DNA of 64,000 nucleotides from Terriglobales bacterium. GTDB taxonomy: Bacteria > Acidobacteriota > Terriglobia > Terriglobales > Acidobacteriaceae. Numbering within the stretch: position 1 is the stretch's first letter; every line of letters starts with the position of its first letter. A program made the position numbers and the translations under genes. The stretch spans positions 310,001-374,000 of the forward strand of contig DATMPC010000058.1 in the NCBI GenBank assembly GCA_035567895.1, given 5' to 3'. The notes below the pieces were generated by a model, which was given only the letters and a program-made list of their open reading frames with translations, was not told where the DNA came from and made no database searches. This document shows positions 50,807 through 59,383 of the stretch, in pieces.

Positions 50807-50938
50807 ACTGTTATCCCTCACTCCGCAGCAAGACTGCTTATATCGTCAATAGATTTCAACGCGGAGTGAGGGATCTGCTGTCTCTTACTAAGCACAAGAA
50901 GCGGATCCCCCGCGCAAAGCCGCGTGAGGGATAACGGT
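50807..50938. repeat. Palindromic intergenic element, copy B
   Basis: This 132-bp element starts ACTGTTATCCCTCACTCCGC and ends with a matching complement (GCGTGAGGGATAACGGT). It shares its first 20 bases with copy A except one base. The internal arms contain GGGATCTGC and GGATCCCCC as in copy A, but the centre is shorter and diverged. Confidence 0.8.
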
Positions 50939-50999
50939 TTCAAAAAACTTGTTGGGATTTCGAAGTGGATCACTTCTCAACTTGACCCACTACGAAGCT

Positions 51000-52607
51000 T
51001 CACTCTCCACCGCTTGTCTGCGCATAGCGACGGAAGAAGCTCTCCTGCTTCCATTCTGGCCGTTTACTGTCGTCGGCGATGGTCAGCATGAGCTGGCTGA
51101 TCACTTGCTCGTACTTCCCTGCCGCTCCCTGATCAACCGGTTGATTCAGATCATCCGAAGGAGCGTGATAGCGCTGGTGTAACCAGTCATGGAACGTCTT
51201 GTCTTCGGGAGATCCTGGCTTATATCCCACTTTCATCGTGAGCGCAGGAATTCCGTGACGAATGAAGTTGTATTGGTCGCTGCGAATGAAACTGTTGCGC
51301 TGCGGCTCAGGATCGTCCTCTACTTCGATTCCATCTTTCCCGGCTACTCGGCGGAGAGCGTCTCCGAGATCGGATTCCTTGAGCCCATAGACCGTCACTG
51401 CCTTCATTGGATACAGCGGCAGGAACATGTCGATATTGATGTTGGCTACCATCGACTTCGCGGGAACCGTTGGATGCGCCGTGAAGTACTTCGAACCCAG
51501 CAAGCCTTTTTCCTCGCCTGTGACAAAGACAAAGAGCAGCGACCGTTTTGGTTTCTCCGACGCGCTCCTGAGAGCAGCCGCAACGTCGAGCAACACGGCA
51601 TCTCCGGAGGCGTTGTCCATGGCGCCGTTGTAGAGTTTGTCTCCATTGATCGGCTCGCCTATGCCGATGTGATCGACGTGTGCTGAGAGCACCACGTATT
51701 CATTTTTGAGACTTGGATCCGAGCCGGTCAGCTTGCCGACGAGATTCGCCGACTCTACTGGATGCGTCGAGGTCTTCGTGCGAGCACGCAGAGAAATGTT
51801 CAACGGGAAGCGCGGAAGCTGTTTGCGATCCTTACTGGCGTCCAGGATCTCCTGAAAGGTGTGTCCCGAAGCAGCAAAAAACCTGTCGGCGTGCGCAGGG
51901 TTAATGACGCCACCGATCTTTTGGCCTGCAGTTTCGTTGAACTCCGCCCCAACCAAGTCCATGCTCGGGTGAGTTCGCGACAAACTCATGCGGGACCATG
52001 GAATGTCCATCGATGCGGGATTAGGAATATTGAACGCACCAATTGCGCCTGCTGCCTTCAACGCTTTCCAGCGCTCCGCAGCCGTTTGATAGTGCGACCC
52101 CAGAGGCCCAGGTATGTTCGAAGGGATTCCGGCAAAGATGACAGCGATTTTCCCTTTTAAGTCGACGCCGGCGAGATCGTCGTAGTTCTGTTCCGGGACC
52201 TTCAATCCATAGCCGACAAACACAAGCGGCGCTTCCACCTGTGGAGCAAGTTCGGCGCGTGTCGAGAAAAACGCGTCCTCCCCCAGAGTCAACGGCTCGG
52301 CTTTGCCATCTTTCACCAATGCCATGCTGGAGTTCTTCTCATCAATCTCGCGTGAAGTCAGCTTCACCGGCTGGTAGTACCCGGTCTCACCCGCAGGCTC
52401 AACGCCGGATTGCTTAAGCTGATCGACCACGTAGGCCTCCGCCCGTCTCAGCCCTGCGCTGCCGGTCTCGCGGCCCTCCATGTTGTCGTCGGCCAGGACC
52501 TTTACGTGATCCCACCAACTCTTGCCGTCAAATTCCTTTGGCGGATTGGGTACATCCTGGGCCAGTAGTGTGGCAGCTCCGAGCAAAACAACAGCAACTC
52601 TACGCAT
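51000..52607 (-). CDS. Exported M28 family zinc peptidase with PA-like insert
   Basis: This 535-residue protein starts at ATG 52607, with AGGAGA upstream and a short signal peptide (MRRVAVVLLGAATLLAQ); the longer frame to 52685 is not needed. The M28 catalytic core is at about residues 310-470: VVLSAHVDHIG (metal histidine/aspartate), GAMDNASGD, TGEEKGLLGS (catalytic/metal glutamates), VANINIDMF, and RYHAPSDD near the end (metal histidine). A protease-associated-like insert (about 120-215; LVFVGYGLKVPEQ) precedes it. It is a co-catalytic di-zinc aminopeptidase, probably periplasmic. It follows an ATP-grasp-like gene by 41 bases on the same strand. Confidence 0.93.
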   Translation of the reverse strand: MRRVAVVLLGAATLLAQDVPNPPKEFDGKSWWDHVKVLADDNMEGRETGSAGLRRAEAYVVDQLKQSGVEPAGETGYYQPVKLTSREIDEKNSSMALVKDGKAEPLTLGEDAFFSTRAELAPQVEAPLVFVGYGLKVPEQNYDDLAGVDLKGKIAVIFAGIPSNIPGPLGSHYQTAAERWKALKAAGAIGAFNIPNPASMDIPWSRMSLSRTHPSMDLVGAEFNETAGQKIGGVINPAHADRFFAASGHTFQEILDASKDRKQLPRFPLNISLRARTKTSTHPVESANLVGKLTGSDPSLKNEYVVLSAHVDHIGIGEPINGDKLYNGAMDNASGDAVLLDVAAALRSASEKPKRSLLFVFVTGEEKGLLGSKYFTAHPTVPAKSMVANINIDMFLPLYPMKAVTVYGLKESDLGDALRRVAGKDGIEVEDDPEPQRNSFIRSDQYNFIRHGIPALTMKVGYKPGSPEDKTFHDWLHQRYHAPSDDLNQPVDQGAAGKYEQVISQLMLTIADDSKRPEWKQESFFRRYAQTSGGE

Positions 52608-52648
52608 GGCTTCTCCTGAAGGTGGACAAACAGAAGAGAATAACAGGA

Positions 52649-53845
52649 TCAGTCGATCCATAATCCGGCTGAGCCGCCGACCCACTCGAGATTTCGGTTG
52701 TGGTCGACGCCCATCATCTTGCCGCGCCCCATTCGCACCAGCGTGAGTACCGGCGTGGGCTGTGGGTTGGCCTCGAGCCAGATGTACATAATGCGGATCT
52801 CTGCCTGCGTCATTCCATGAGGCGTGTCGATCACCGACTCAAACGCGATTCGCTCCTGAATGATGTACTCGTGGCGTTGTTGCGTTGGGATGGCAGCAAT
52901 GTCTTCATCGCTCGGAGCAAACTTGACGCCGATGCCCGCGAACGAATACAGCGGCTTAAGCAGATAGTTCTCTCTATCGGCTGGCAATGCTTTCAGTTCG
53001 TCGAGGAACCAGGTGCGCGGCACGCACTCGTGTTTCAGAAAAGGAATGGAAAACTTGCTGATCCGAAAATACCAGTTCGGATGCCCAGCCCACTCGACGT
53101 CGAGCTCGTCGCGGAGATCAAATGGAAGCCTGATGCCCTTGCGCATGACCTCGTCGACGATCATGCGATTATAGATTCGTTCTACTCGGACTCGCCTGCC
53201 ATTCATTTCGTAATACAACGCTCTTCCCTGCTTCTGTAGGTCGAGCACATTCACGGTCTCGACGCCGCACAGGTCTTTCGTCAGCAGGAAATCCGGCAGC
53301 GTCTTCTGCTCCAGCGGATCGATCTCCAGCAGGATCACGCTTTCGGGAGTGTGCTCCCCGAGGATCGCTCGGCACAAGAGTCCACGATAGCTCTCGAAAT
53401 CCAGTCCTGAGAGGAATGTGTGCAGGGTCGGGTCGAGCCCATAGCTTTTGCAATACTCCTGAGTGAGCGCAGGCTGATACGCATAGAGCGAGGGGAACGC
53501 CTGCAGCTCCACCAACTTAGGCTCAACCTCGTTCTGCTTGTTGCGTGTGAGACCGAAGTCAACCTGCAGAAACATCGGCCGCTTCGACTCATTCGGAACG
53601 TTGTACTCGCGCGGAATCGTCACGTCCGACTGCTTGCGATACTCACGGCTCTCGAGAAGCTGATTCAGGAGCACTTGGCCGTCTTGGGCCATCTGCTCGA
53701 GTAGCGACTTGGGGAAAAAGCAAGGAGTCTCGGCAACGCGGAATTTCACTGGCGCGCCGCAGCGGCGGTCGAGCGCTGCGAGAAAGTTGCGGTATTTCTC
53801 AGATGTGAAGTTTTGGTTGAACGCGCGACGGAGCTGGGGAATCAT
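52649..53845 (-). CDS. ATP-grasp-like protein of unknown substrate
   Basis: This 398-residue protein has an ATP-grasp-like region: NYLLKPLYSFAGIGVKFAP (about residues 296-314) corresponds to the lysine and glycine-rich loop, HEYIIQERI (about 328-336) to the adenine strand, and AEIRIMYIWL (about 350-359) to a metal-binding strand. The N-terminal half (VDFGLTRN, about 94-101; VELQAFPSLYAYQPALTQEY, about 111-130) is not assigned. ATP-grasp enzymes ligate a carboxylate to an amine or thiol. It could act with the ligases and peptidases on the same strand upstream (54-57 kb), although a 282-bp gap with a palindrome separates them. Confidence 0.65.
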   Translation of the reverse strand: MIPQLRRAFNQNFTSEKYRNFLAALDRRCGAPVKFRVAETPCFFPKSLLEQMAQDGQVLLNQLLESREYRKQSDVTIPREYNVPNESKRPMFLQVDFGLTRNKQNEVEPKLVELQAFPSLYAYQPALTQEYCKSYGLDPTLHTFLSGLDFESYRGLLCRAILGEHTPESVILLEIDPLEQKTLPDFLLTKDLCGVETVNVLDLQKQGRALYYEMNGRRVRVERIYNRMIVDEVMRKGIRLPFDLRDELDVEWAGHPNWYFRISKFSIPFLKHECVPRTWFLDELKALPADRENYLLKPLYSFAGIGVKFAPSDEDIAAIPTQQRHEYIIQERIAFESVIDTPHGMTQAEIRIMYIWLEANPQPTPVLTLVRMGRGKMMGVDHNRNLEWVGGSAGLWID

Positions 53846-53868
53846 TGGGTGCCAATACGCTATACACC

Positions 53869-54036
53869 TGTCATCCTAAGGCCCGCTTTTCGCCGGAGGA
53901 TCTCCCGCGATGCATCAGTCTTAATTGCATCTTCGAGGCTCTTCCATTGGAATTCTGGCCAAAGTGCCGGGACGGTGCAATCAAGTCTGAAACATTCCGG
54001 GAGATCCTTCGGCCAAAAGCGGGCCTCAGGATGACA
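53869..54036. repeat. Palindromic intergenic element with 39-bp arms
   Basis: The element starts TGTCATCCTAAGGCCCGC and ends with the complement GCGGGCCTCAGGATGACA. The arms (53869-53907, 53998-54036) match at about 36 of 39 positions around a 90-base centre. It differs from copies A and B internally but shares the TGTCATCC terminus. Confidence 0.85.
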
Positions 54037-54127
54037 ATCCTATAAGACAGTTCATCATCGGGAACACGACGTTCACGAACTAATTCGCATTCCTCCGTGT
54101 ACTCCGTGGCTCCGTGGTGAACCGGTC

Positions 54128-55186
54128 CTACGCCTCGATCAGGAACTTGCCCTCGCGCATGATCTGTCTGTCATCGACCCAAATATCAAACCTCCGCCCA
54201 ACGACATCAATGTGAGTTGACGAATACCATTTAGCTCCGGTGTGCTCGCCGTACGGATTGCCGAACGCAATGTGAATCCCCGGGAACTTCTCGTCCTGTA
54301 GTATGTGGCCGATCACGTCCTTGAGCTCAATGTTCGTGCCGATCGCGAACTCGCCCACGCGATCGCTGTTGTCGTCGGTATGGGTGTAAGCCCAGAAATC
54401 CTGCTCAAGTTCCTTGTTCTCACTGTAAGCTTCGGTCAGTCGGTTCCCCTTCACGCGGATCGTCAGCGGTGCTTCCTTCAGGTCGCCGAACTTGGCGCAG
54501 AGATAATCCCCGACCACGCCGTCGATGACATAGGTGCCATTTACTTCGCCCGGCGTAGTGAAGATTTCGCCGCCAGGCAGGTTTCCCCACTTATCCGGAC
54601 TGATCAGTCCGCTGGTCTTCAGCCATTTGTAGTTCGGCTCGAGATCGGCGACGAAATCGCTTCCCGCCGCTGTCTTCGCTTTGATTTGTTTAGCCACGGT
54701 GACCTGATCCAACACCCTGCTGCTGATGCGATCGACTTTCAGGAAGTCCGCGCGCATGCCTTCCAGCATGATCTGCCGATTGATGTTCACCATGTGCGCA
54801 TGGCGTATGCGACGACGATTTACGATCTCCGTCATCTGCATTCGCGAGCGCAGCTCGTTGGTCTGAACTTGAACGGCGAAGATGCTTACCTGGCTGGTTT
54901 CGAGGTCTTCAGCGACCTCGGGAGGAAGTCCGGTTAGCGGTCGTGGAGCGAGGTCTTCGAGCATAAACGCATGAAACGGCGCACCAACATTCTCGACTTC
55001 CCTTGCAATGCTCGCCGCGATCTCCCGGCTCACAAGATCGGTAATGATTGTGACCTTTTCGCTCGGTTGAATGCGCAGACAAATTTGAACTGCGTTGCGG
55101 GCTCCAGGAGTCAATTCCGGATCGAATGGAATGTTAAGGCGCTCTGGCGTGCGGATTGCGATATCGCGCGTACTGACTACTCCCAT
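54128..55186 (-). CDS. M29-like aminopeptidase
   Basis: This 352-residue protein resembles the M29 thermophilic aminopeptidase family (AmpS/AmpT): an N-terminal alpha/beta part with LRIQPSEKVTIITDLVS (about residues 37-53), and a C-terminal metal-binding part with GGEIFTTPGEVNGTYVIDG (about 205-223), GEFAIGTN (about 278-285), IHIAFGN (about 305-311) and STHIDVV (about 325-331). The glutamates and the two histidines are the expected cobalt/zinc ligands. Its ATG overlaps the ligase stop (TGATG), so it is coupled to the GCS2-type gene. It may process a peptide-like product of the adjacent ligases. Confidence 0.88.
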   Translation of the reverse strand: MGVVSTRDIAIRTPERLNIPFDPELTPGARNAVQICLRIQPSEKVTIITDLVSREIAASIAREVENVGAPFHAFMLEDLAPRPLTGLPPEVAEDLETSQVSIFAVQVQTNELRSRMQMTEIVNRRRIRHAHMVNINRQIMLEGMRADFLKVDRISSRVLDQVTVAKQIKAKTAAGSDFVADLEPNYKWLKTSGLISPDKWGNLPGGEIFTTPGEVNGTYVIDGVVGDYLCAKFGDLKEAPLTIRVKGNRLTEAYSENKELEQDFWAYTHTDDNSDRVGEFAIGTNIELKDVIGHILQDEKFPGIHIAFGNPYGEHTGAKWYSSTHIDVVGRRFDIWVDDRQIMREGKFLIEA

Positions 55187-56319
55187 CAGTGAGTCACCGA
55201 AGCGGTTTCGGTGTCAAACACGCCCACTTTTGTCTCTTCCACCATGTAATCGACCACTCTCTTCAGATCTCCGGTCTCTTCAAACACCTTGAGTTGACGA
55301 TCAGCGCCATTCCCCATGTCAAGGATACGATGAATATAGTTGATCTCTTCACGGCTATCTAGCTCGTCGAGCACATCGTCGACAAATTCCAAATATTCAT
55401 AGAGAAGATCGCGCTCATTCACCTCGGCCTCAATGCCAAAATCGATGAGTTTTCCATCAAGACCATAGCGTGCCGCGCGCCACTTGTTTTCCATGAGCAG
55501 CGCTCGGCCATAAATGCGGAATCCCTGGTTGCGTGAGTGGAGACGGTAGAGCTTCGCGATGGTGGCCTGAATGAGCGCAGCCAGCGCGATGGTTTCTTCG
55601 AGCCGCATTGGAATATCGCACACACGGAACTCAAGTGTGCTGAAAAATGGATGCGGACGGATGTCCCACCAGATCTTCTTCGCATTATCGATACAGTTGG
55701 TCTTGATGAGCAGATTCACGAAGTTTTCGTATTCCGACCAACTGGAGTACGAATTGGGGATATTGGTTCTCGGGAATTTGTCGAATACCTTGCAGCGATA
55801 CGATTTGAGTCCCGTTTTCATCCCGAGCCAGAACGGCGAGTTTGCGGAAAGCGCGAGCAGGTGCGGCAGGAAGTACCGCGCCTGGTTCATCAGATGGATT
55901 ATCGTCTCGCGATCCTCAATTCCGACGTGAACGTGTAATCCGAAGATCAGGTTGGTGCGTGCCACTAGCTGTAAATCTTCGACAACCTTGCGATAGCGTT
56001 CGTCAGGGTAAATCTCCTGCGCACGCCAGTCTGCAAACGGATGCGTTGCACCCGCGGCGAGCAGCAAGCCATTGTCCTTGGCGAGGTTGATCATGTCGTG
56101 GCGCAGCTTGCGGATGTCCTTCTTCGCTTCCTTGATGTTCTTGCACACACCAGTGCCTACTTCGACAACCGACTGGTGCATCTCCGCCTTGATCTGCTCC
56201 TCCATGATCCGCTTGCCCTTGGCGATGATCTCGCTGTGGATGTGGGAACGCAGATCGCGGGTTTCGGGATCGATCGTCTGATATTCCTCTTCAATACCGA
56301 TGGTGAATGAGGGCTTCAT
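55186..56319 (-). CDS. YbdK/GCS2-type carboxylate-amine ligase
   Basis: This 377-residue protein shows the GCS2 family pattern: GIEEEYQ at residues 8-14 (metal-binding glutamates), QSVVEVGTGVC (about 49-59), GLHVHVGI (about 127-134) and RPHPFFSTLEFRVCD (about 221-235). Family members make gamma-glutamyl or related amide bonds; YbdK itself has weak glutamate-cysteine ligase activity. It starts 11 bases after the RimK-like ATP-grasp gene and overlaps the M29 gene, forming a tight three-gene unit. The substrate is unknown. Confidence 0.92.
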   Translation of the reverse strand: MKPSFTIGIEEEYQTIDPETRDLRSHIHSEIIAKGKRIMEEQIKAEMHQSVVEVGTGVCKNIKEAKKDIRKLRHDMINLAKDNGLLLAAGATHPFADWRAQEIYPDERYRKVVEDLQLVARTNLIFGLHVHVGIEDRETIIHLMNQARYFLPHLLALSANSPFWLGMKTGLKSYRCKVFDKFPRTNIPNSYSSWSEYENFVNLLIKTNCIDNAKKIWWDIRPHPFFSTLEFRVCDIPMRLEETIALAALIQATIAKLYRLHSRNQGFRIYGRALLMENKWRAARYGLDGKLIDFGIEAEVNERDLLYEYLEFVDDVLDELDSREEINYIHRILDMGNGADRQLKVFEETGDLKRVVDYMVEETKVGVFDTETASVTH

Positions 56320-56330
56320 AACAGTGCTCG

Positions 56331-57356
56331 CTAGGCGCTCATTCCTGTCTGCGCTGGCGGCTTGGTTCGTGACTTTCCGGCAAGTTTGGCACTCGCTGTC
56401 TTAGGCGTTTCGGACGATGCACCAGAAAGAAACGCCGACCAACGAAGATCCCGAGCCGGATTCTCGTCGCTCAATGCCTTCTTCACCGCAAGTTCGGCGA
56501 CAGCGTTTACGATCCATTCGAAGTTTTCTTGTCCAACTGAATTCACGTCGGCATCTGGAGCCGGATTCATGAAGTCGATCGCATACGGGATTCCGTCTTC
56601 GCACGCAAACTCGACTGTGTTCAGATCGTAGCCGAGCGCCCGGCAAAGGGTGAGCGCATCGCGCTCGACTCGTTCCAACAGCTTAGGATCGATCTTCGGA
56701 CCGTCCTTTACATAGCGCTCGTGATGCGGCCGTCTCGGATCGTACTGCATGATGTGGACCTTCTCTTGTCCGACAACATAGCAACGGAAGTACTCCTGGA
56801 ACTTCACCGCACGCTGCAGCGTCATGCAGAGATCGCGCGTTTGATCGTAGGCTCGGAAAAAGTCTTCAGGAGTGTGAACGTGATAAACGTCGCGCCATCC
56901 GCCACCGTCAAACGGCTTAAGAAAAGCCGGAAACTGAACGTACTGGAAGACCTCATCCCAGTTCATTGGATAGATCAAGTTGCGCATCGATTGATCGGTG
57001 GTTCCCGGTGGGTGCTCCTTGTGCGGAAGGACCACCGTTGCCGGAACGGCAACGCCCAGCTTCTCAGCCAGCGCATAGTTAAAAAACTTGTCGTCGGCGC
57101 TCCACCAGAACGAATTATTGATGACGATCGTCCCGTTGAGAGCCGCATTCTTCAGATACGCACGATAAAACGGGATGTCATGCGAGATGCGGTCAACGAT
57201 CACGCGATATCCGCTCGGCTCCGCCATGCGTATACCGCCGATCTTGACGAACTCAGCTTGTACGTCGCGATTACCCATGGAATTCACCTTCTCGACAAAA
57301 GCTCCCGGAAAGGTGTTCTCCATGCCAAAGATGATGCCAATTTTCTTAGCGGCCAT
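56331..57356 (-). CDS. RimK-like ATP-grasp ligase
   Basis: This 341-residue protein starts at ATG 57356 with GGAG 6 bases upstream. The ATP-grasp core includes FPAFLKPFDGGGWRDVYHV (about residues 143-161, ATP lysine and Gly-loop), VKFQEYF (about 184-190), LNTVEFACEDGIPYAIDFMNP (about 245-265, metal-binding glutamate/aspartate/asparagine). The N-terminal part (IGIIFGMENTFPGAF) is a pre-ATP-grasp Rossmann-like unit. The tail is lysine-rich and disordered. It heads the operon with the GCS2 ligase and M29 peptidase, so it probably makes an amide bond in a small peptide-like product. Confidence 0.9.
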   Translation of the reverse strand: MAAKKIGIIFGMENTFPGAFVEKVNSMGNRDVQAEFVKIGGIRMAEPSGYRVIVDRISHDIPFYRAYLKNAALNGTIVINNSFWWSADDKFFNYALAEKLGVAVPATVVLPHKEHPPGTTDQSMRNLIYPMNWDEVFQYVQFPAFLKPFDGGGWRDVYHVHTPEDFFRAYDQTRDLCMTLQRAVKFQEYFRCYVVGQEKVHIMQYDPRRPHHERYVKDGPKIDPKLLERVERDALTLCRALGYDLNTVEFACEDGIPYAIDFMNPAPDADVNSVGQENFEWIVNAVAELAVKKALSDENPARDLRWSAFLSGASSETPKTASAKLAGKSRTKPPAQTGMSA

Positions 57357-57538
57357 TTGAAGCTCCAAGGGCCTTCTATTCTACTTCGTTGGACAAGTGC
57401 AGCACGCTTGGCCTCCTAGCGAGGTTAGCGCGGAGATCTGATCAGCCTTGGCTGCGATGCAGCGTCTGGAAAGGGGCCGCCGTTCGCGGGATTTGCGACT
57501 TTAGTTGATTGCTTATCGCTCATCGCTAATTGCTGCCC

Positions 57539-58252
57539 TTATGTGAAATACACCTGAGCCATCCGTTGCCACCATGGCCAATCGTGCCCCGTGTGGTCAC
57601 GCCACACATCCAGCCGGTGAGGAATGCGCTTGTCACGCATGATTTCGGCGAGCCGTTCGTTGTCGTTCCAGCACATATCGTGTTCGCCGGTCGCGAGCAC
57701 GTACTTGTTCTGCCGGTAGCGATCCAGATGCCAAGGATCACCCATGTTTCTCAGATAATGAGGAGGGTTGTTGAAGTAACAGTCGTCATCGTAGTAGCCG
57801 TCGAGGAATTGCGTGATCTCGAAGGCTCCGCCCATACTCAGGCATCCGCTTACGACATCGGGCCGGCGGAGGGCCATGTTCATTGCATGATAGCCGCCGA
57901 AAGAGCAACCCGTAGTCGCGATATCCCAGCGTGAATTCTTCTGTTTGATCAGCGGCACGACCTCGTGCAGCACGTAGTCTTCGTACTGCATGTGGCGAGC
58001 GATCCGCCACCGCGGCGGGACATTTTTGTTGTACCAGCTCTCCTCGTCCACGCTGTCAACGCAATAGAGCTGCAATCCTCCACCTTCGATCTTGTGCCAG
58101 GTGGCGCCCACCATGCCTCGATCTTCAAACTCGAAGAAGCGTCCGCGTGACGTTGGAAAAACGATCGTAGGCAATCCAGCATGCCCGAAGACCAGCAACT
58201 CCATATCGCGTCCAAGACGCGGTGACCACCATTTGTGATATTCGCGATTCAT
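57539..58252 (-). CDS. Putative esterase, alpha/beta hydrolase (EstD-like)
   Basis: This 237-residue protein has the hydrolase elbow TTGCSFGGYHAMN (nucleophile serine at about residue 118), an acidic residue in VLATGEHDMCWND (about 190-202) and a histidine in RDHTGHDWPWW (about 218-228), forming a catalytic triad. ATG 58252 (MNREYHKWW) starts the conserved part; the longer frame to 58384 covers repeat-rich DNA. It diverges from another esterase across a palindromic region. A carboxyl-ester substrate is assumed from the family. Confidence 0.85.
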   Translation of the reverse strand: MNREYHKWWSPRLGRDMELLVFGHAGLPTIVFPTSRGRFFEFEDRGMVGATWHKIEGGGLQLYCVDSVDEESWYNKNVPPRWRIARHMQYEDYVLHEVVPLIKQKNSRWDIATTGCSFGGYHAMNMALRRPDVVSGCLSMGGAFEITQFLDGYYDDDCYFNNPPHYLRNMGDPWHLDRYRQNKYVLATGEHDMCWNDNERLAEIMRDKRIPHRLDVWRDHTGHDWPWWQRMAQVYFT

Positions 58253-58261
58253 TTTGAGAGT

Positions 58262-58440
58262 GCGGAAGTCCTGTATGGCAATCCCAATCGGGTGATCGGG
58301 CCATCGGATGATCGGGCAAAGTGAAACAACTTTCTGATTTTGTGGATTCGTGATTTCAGTGATTTGAAAATCGTGAAATCGCAAATCAAGATCACTCGAT
58401 TCTTACTTCACCCGATCACCCGATCACCCAATTCCAAGAT
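58262..58440. repeat. Inverted repeats between divergent esterase genes
   Basis: GGGTGATCGGG (58290-58300) and its tandem complement CCCGATCACCCGATCACCC (58411-58429) flank a second imperfect arm pair built on GATTTCA/TGAAATC (about 58350-58380). The region can fold into a long hairpin between the two start codons and probably contains both promoters. Confidence 0.65.
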
Positions 58441-58468
58441 GCTTTTTCCTTGCAACATTAACTGAGCC

Positions 58469-59362
58469 ATGTACTCTAACAAACAACGGATGCCCACTGA
58501 GAATTTTGATATCGCAGAGCATGGCGGCGCGCAGGATATTGAGGATTCCGCGCCGCAGGTTGAAATACCCAAGGAACAAAACGGCGGTGTTCACAACACC
58601 GATAGCGTTCAGCGGCACCACAACTTCATCTCAAAGTTCGTGGCTTACCGGCGCGATTTGGTCGTTTATCTCCCTCCCGACTACGAAGAGAGCAACCGCC
58701 GTTACCCGGTGCTGTATCTGCACGATGGACAGAACCTTTTTGATCCTGAAACAGCATACGTCCGCGGCATGGACTGGAAGGTCGACGAGACTGCCGATGC
58801 GCTAATCCGCTCCGGTGACATCGAGCCCCTGATCATCGTAGGGATCTTCAACACTGGCGAGCATCGTATCGAAGAGTACACTCCCACACGCGATCGTAAG
58901 CTTGGCGGCGGACATGCCGAACTCTATGGGCGCATGCTGGTCGAAGAGCTTAGACCGTTCATCGACCAACGATATCGCACGCTTCCCGACGCCCATAACA
59001 CCGGCCTTGGCGGTTCGTCTCTCGGCGGACTGGCCACGCTCTATCTCGGTTTCACCCATCCTGAAATTTTTGGCAAGCTGGGCGTGCTCTCTCCGTCAGT
59101 CTGGTGGGACAACAAAGCCATTCTCAAGATCATTCAGAAGACCCAGCCGAAACCACGATTGAAGATTTGGCTCTCCATGGGGACGGAGGAGAGTAAGACC
59201 GGAGTACGCGATGCCAATCTTCTCGACCACGCCCTTATTGCCAAAGGCTGGCGCGAAGGCGAGGATCTGCATTACGAAGTCATCCCCGGCGCGAAGCATG
59301 AAGAAGCTGCATGGGCAGAGCGCGTGGAACCGGTCCTGCGCTTTCTATTTCCAAACACGTGA
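58469..59362 (+). CDS. Putative esterase (PF00756-like)
   Basis: This 297-residue protein matches the esterase D family: YPVLYLHDGQNLFDP (about residues 80-94), nucleophile elbow GLGGSSLGGLATLY (about 178-191, serine in GGSSLGG), and a C-terminal histidine in GAKHEEAAW (about 275-283). Members hydrolyse feruloyl, siderophore or other esters. The first 45 residues are polar and probably not part of the fold. It is cytoplasmic by appearance. It diverges from the 57539-58252 esterase and converges on glgA. Confidence 0.9.
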   Translation: MYSNKQRMPTENFDIAEHGGAQDIEDSAPQVEIPKEQNGGVHNTDSVQRHHNFISKFVAYRRDLVVYLPPDYEESNRRYPVLYLHDGQNLFDPETAYVRGMDWKVDETADALIRSGDIEPLIIVGIFNTGEHRIEEYTPTRDRKLGGGHAELYGRMLVEELRPFIDQRYRTLPDAHNTGLGGSSLGGLATLYLGFTHPEIFGKLGVLSPSVWWDNKAILKIIQKTQPKPRLKIWLSMGTEESKTGVRDANLLDHALIAKGWREGEDLHYEVIPGAKHEEAAWAERVEPVLRFLFPNT

Positions 59363-59383
59363 GTCGGATGACTCACAAGAGGA

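Noticed and set aside
54305-54937. A 210-residue plus-strand frame
   Set aside because: It lies antisense to the M29 aminopeptidase, whose motifs are convincing.
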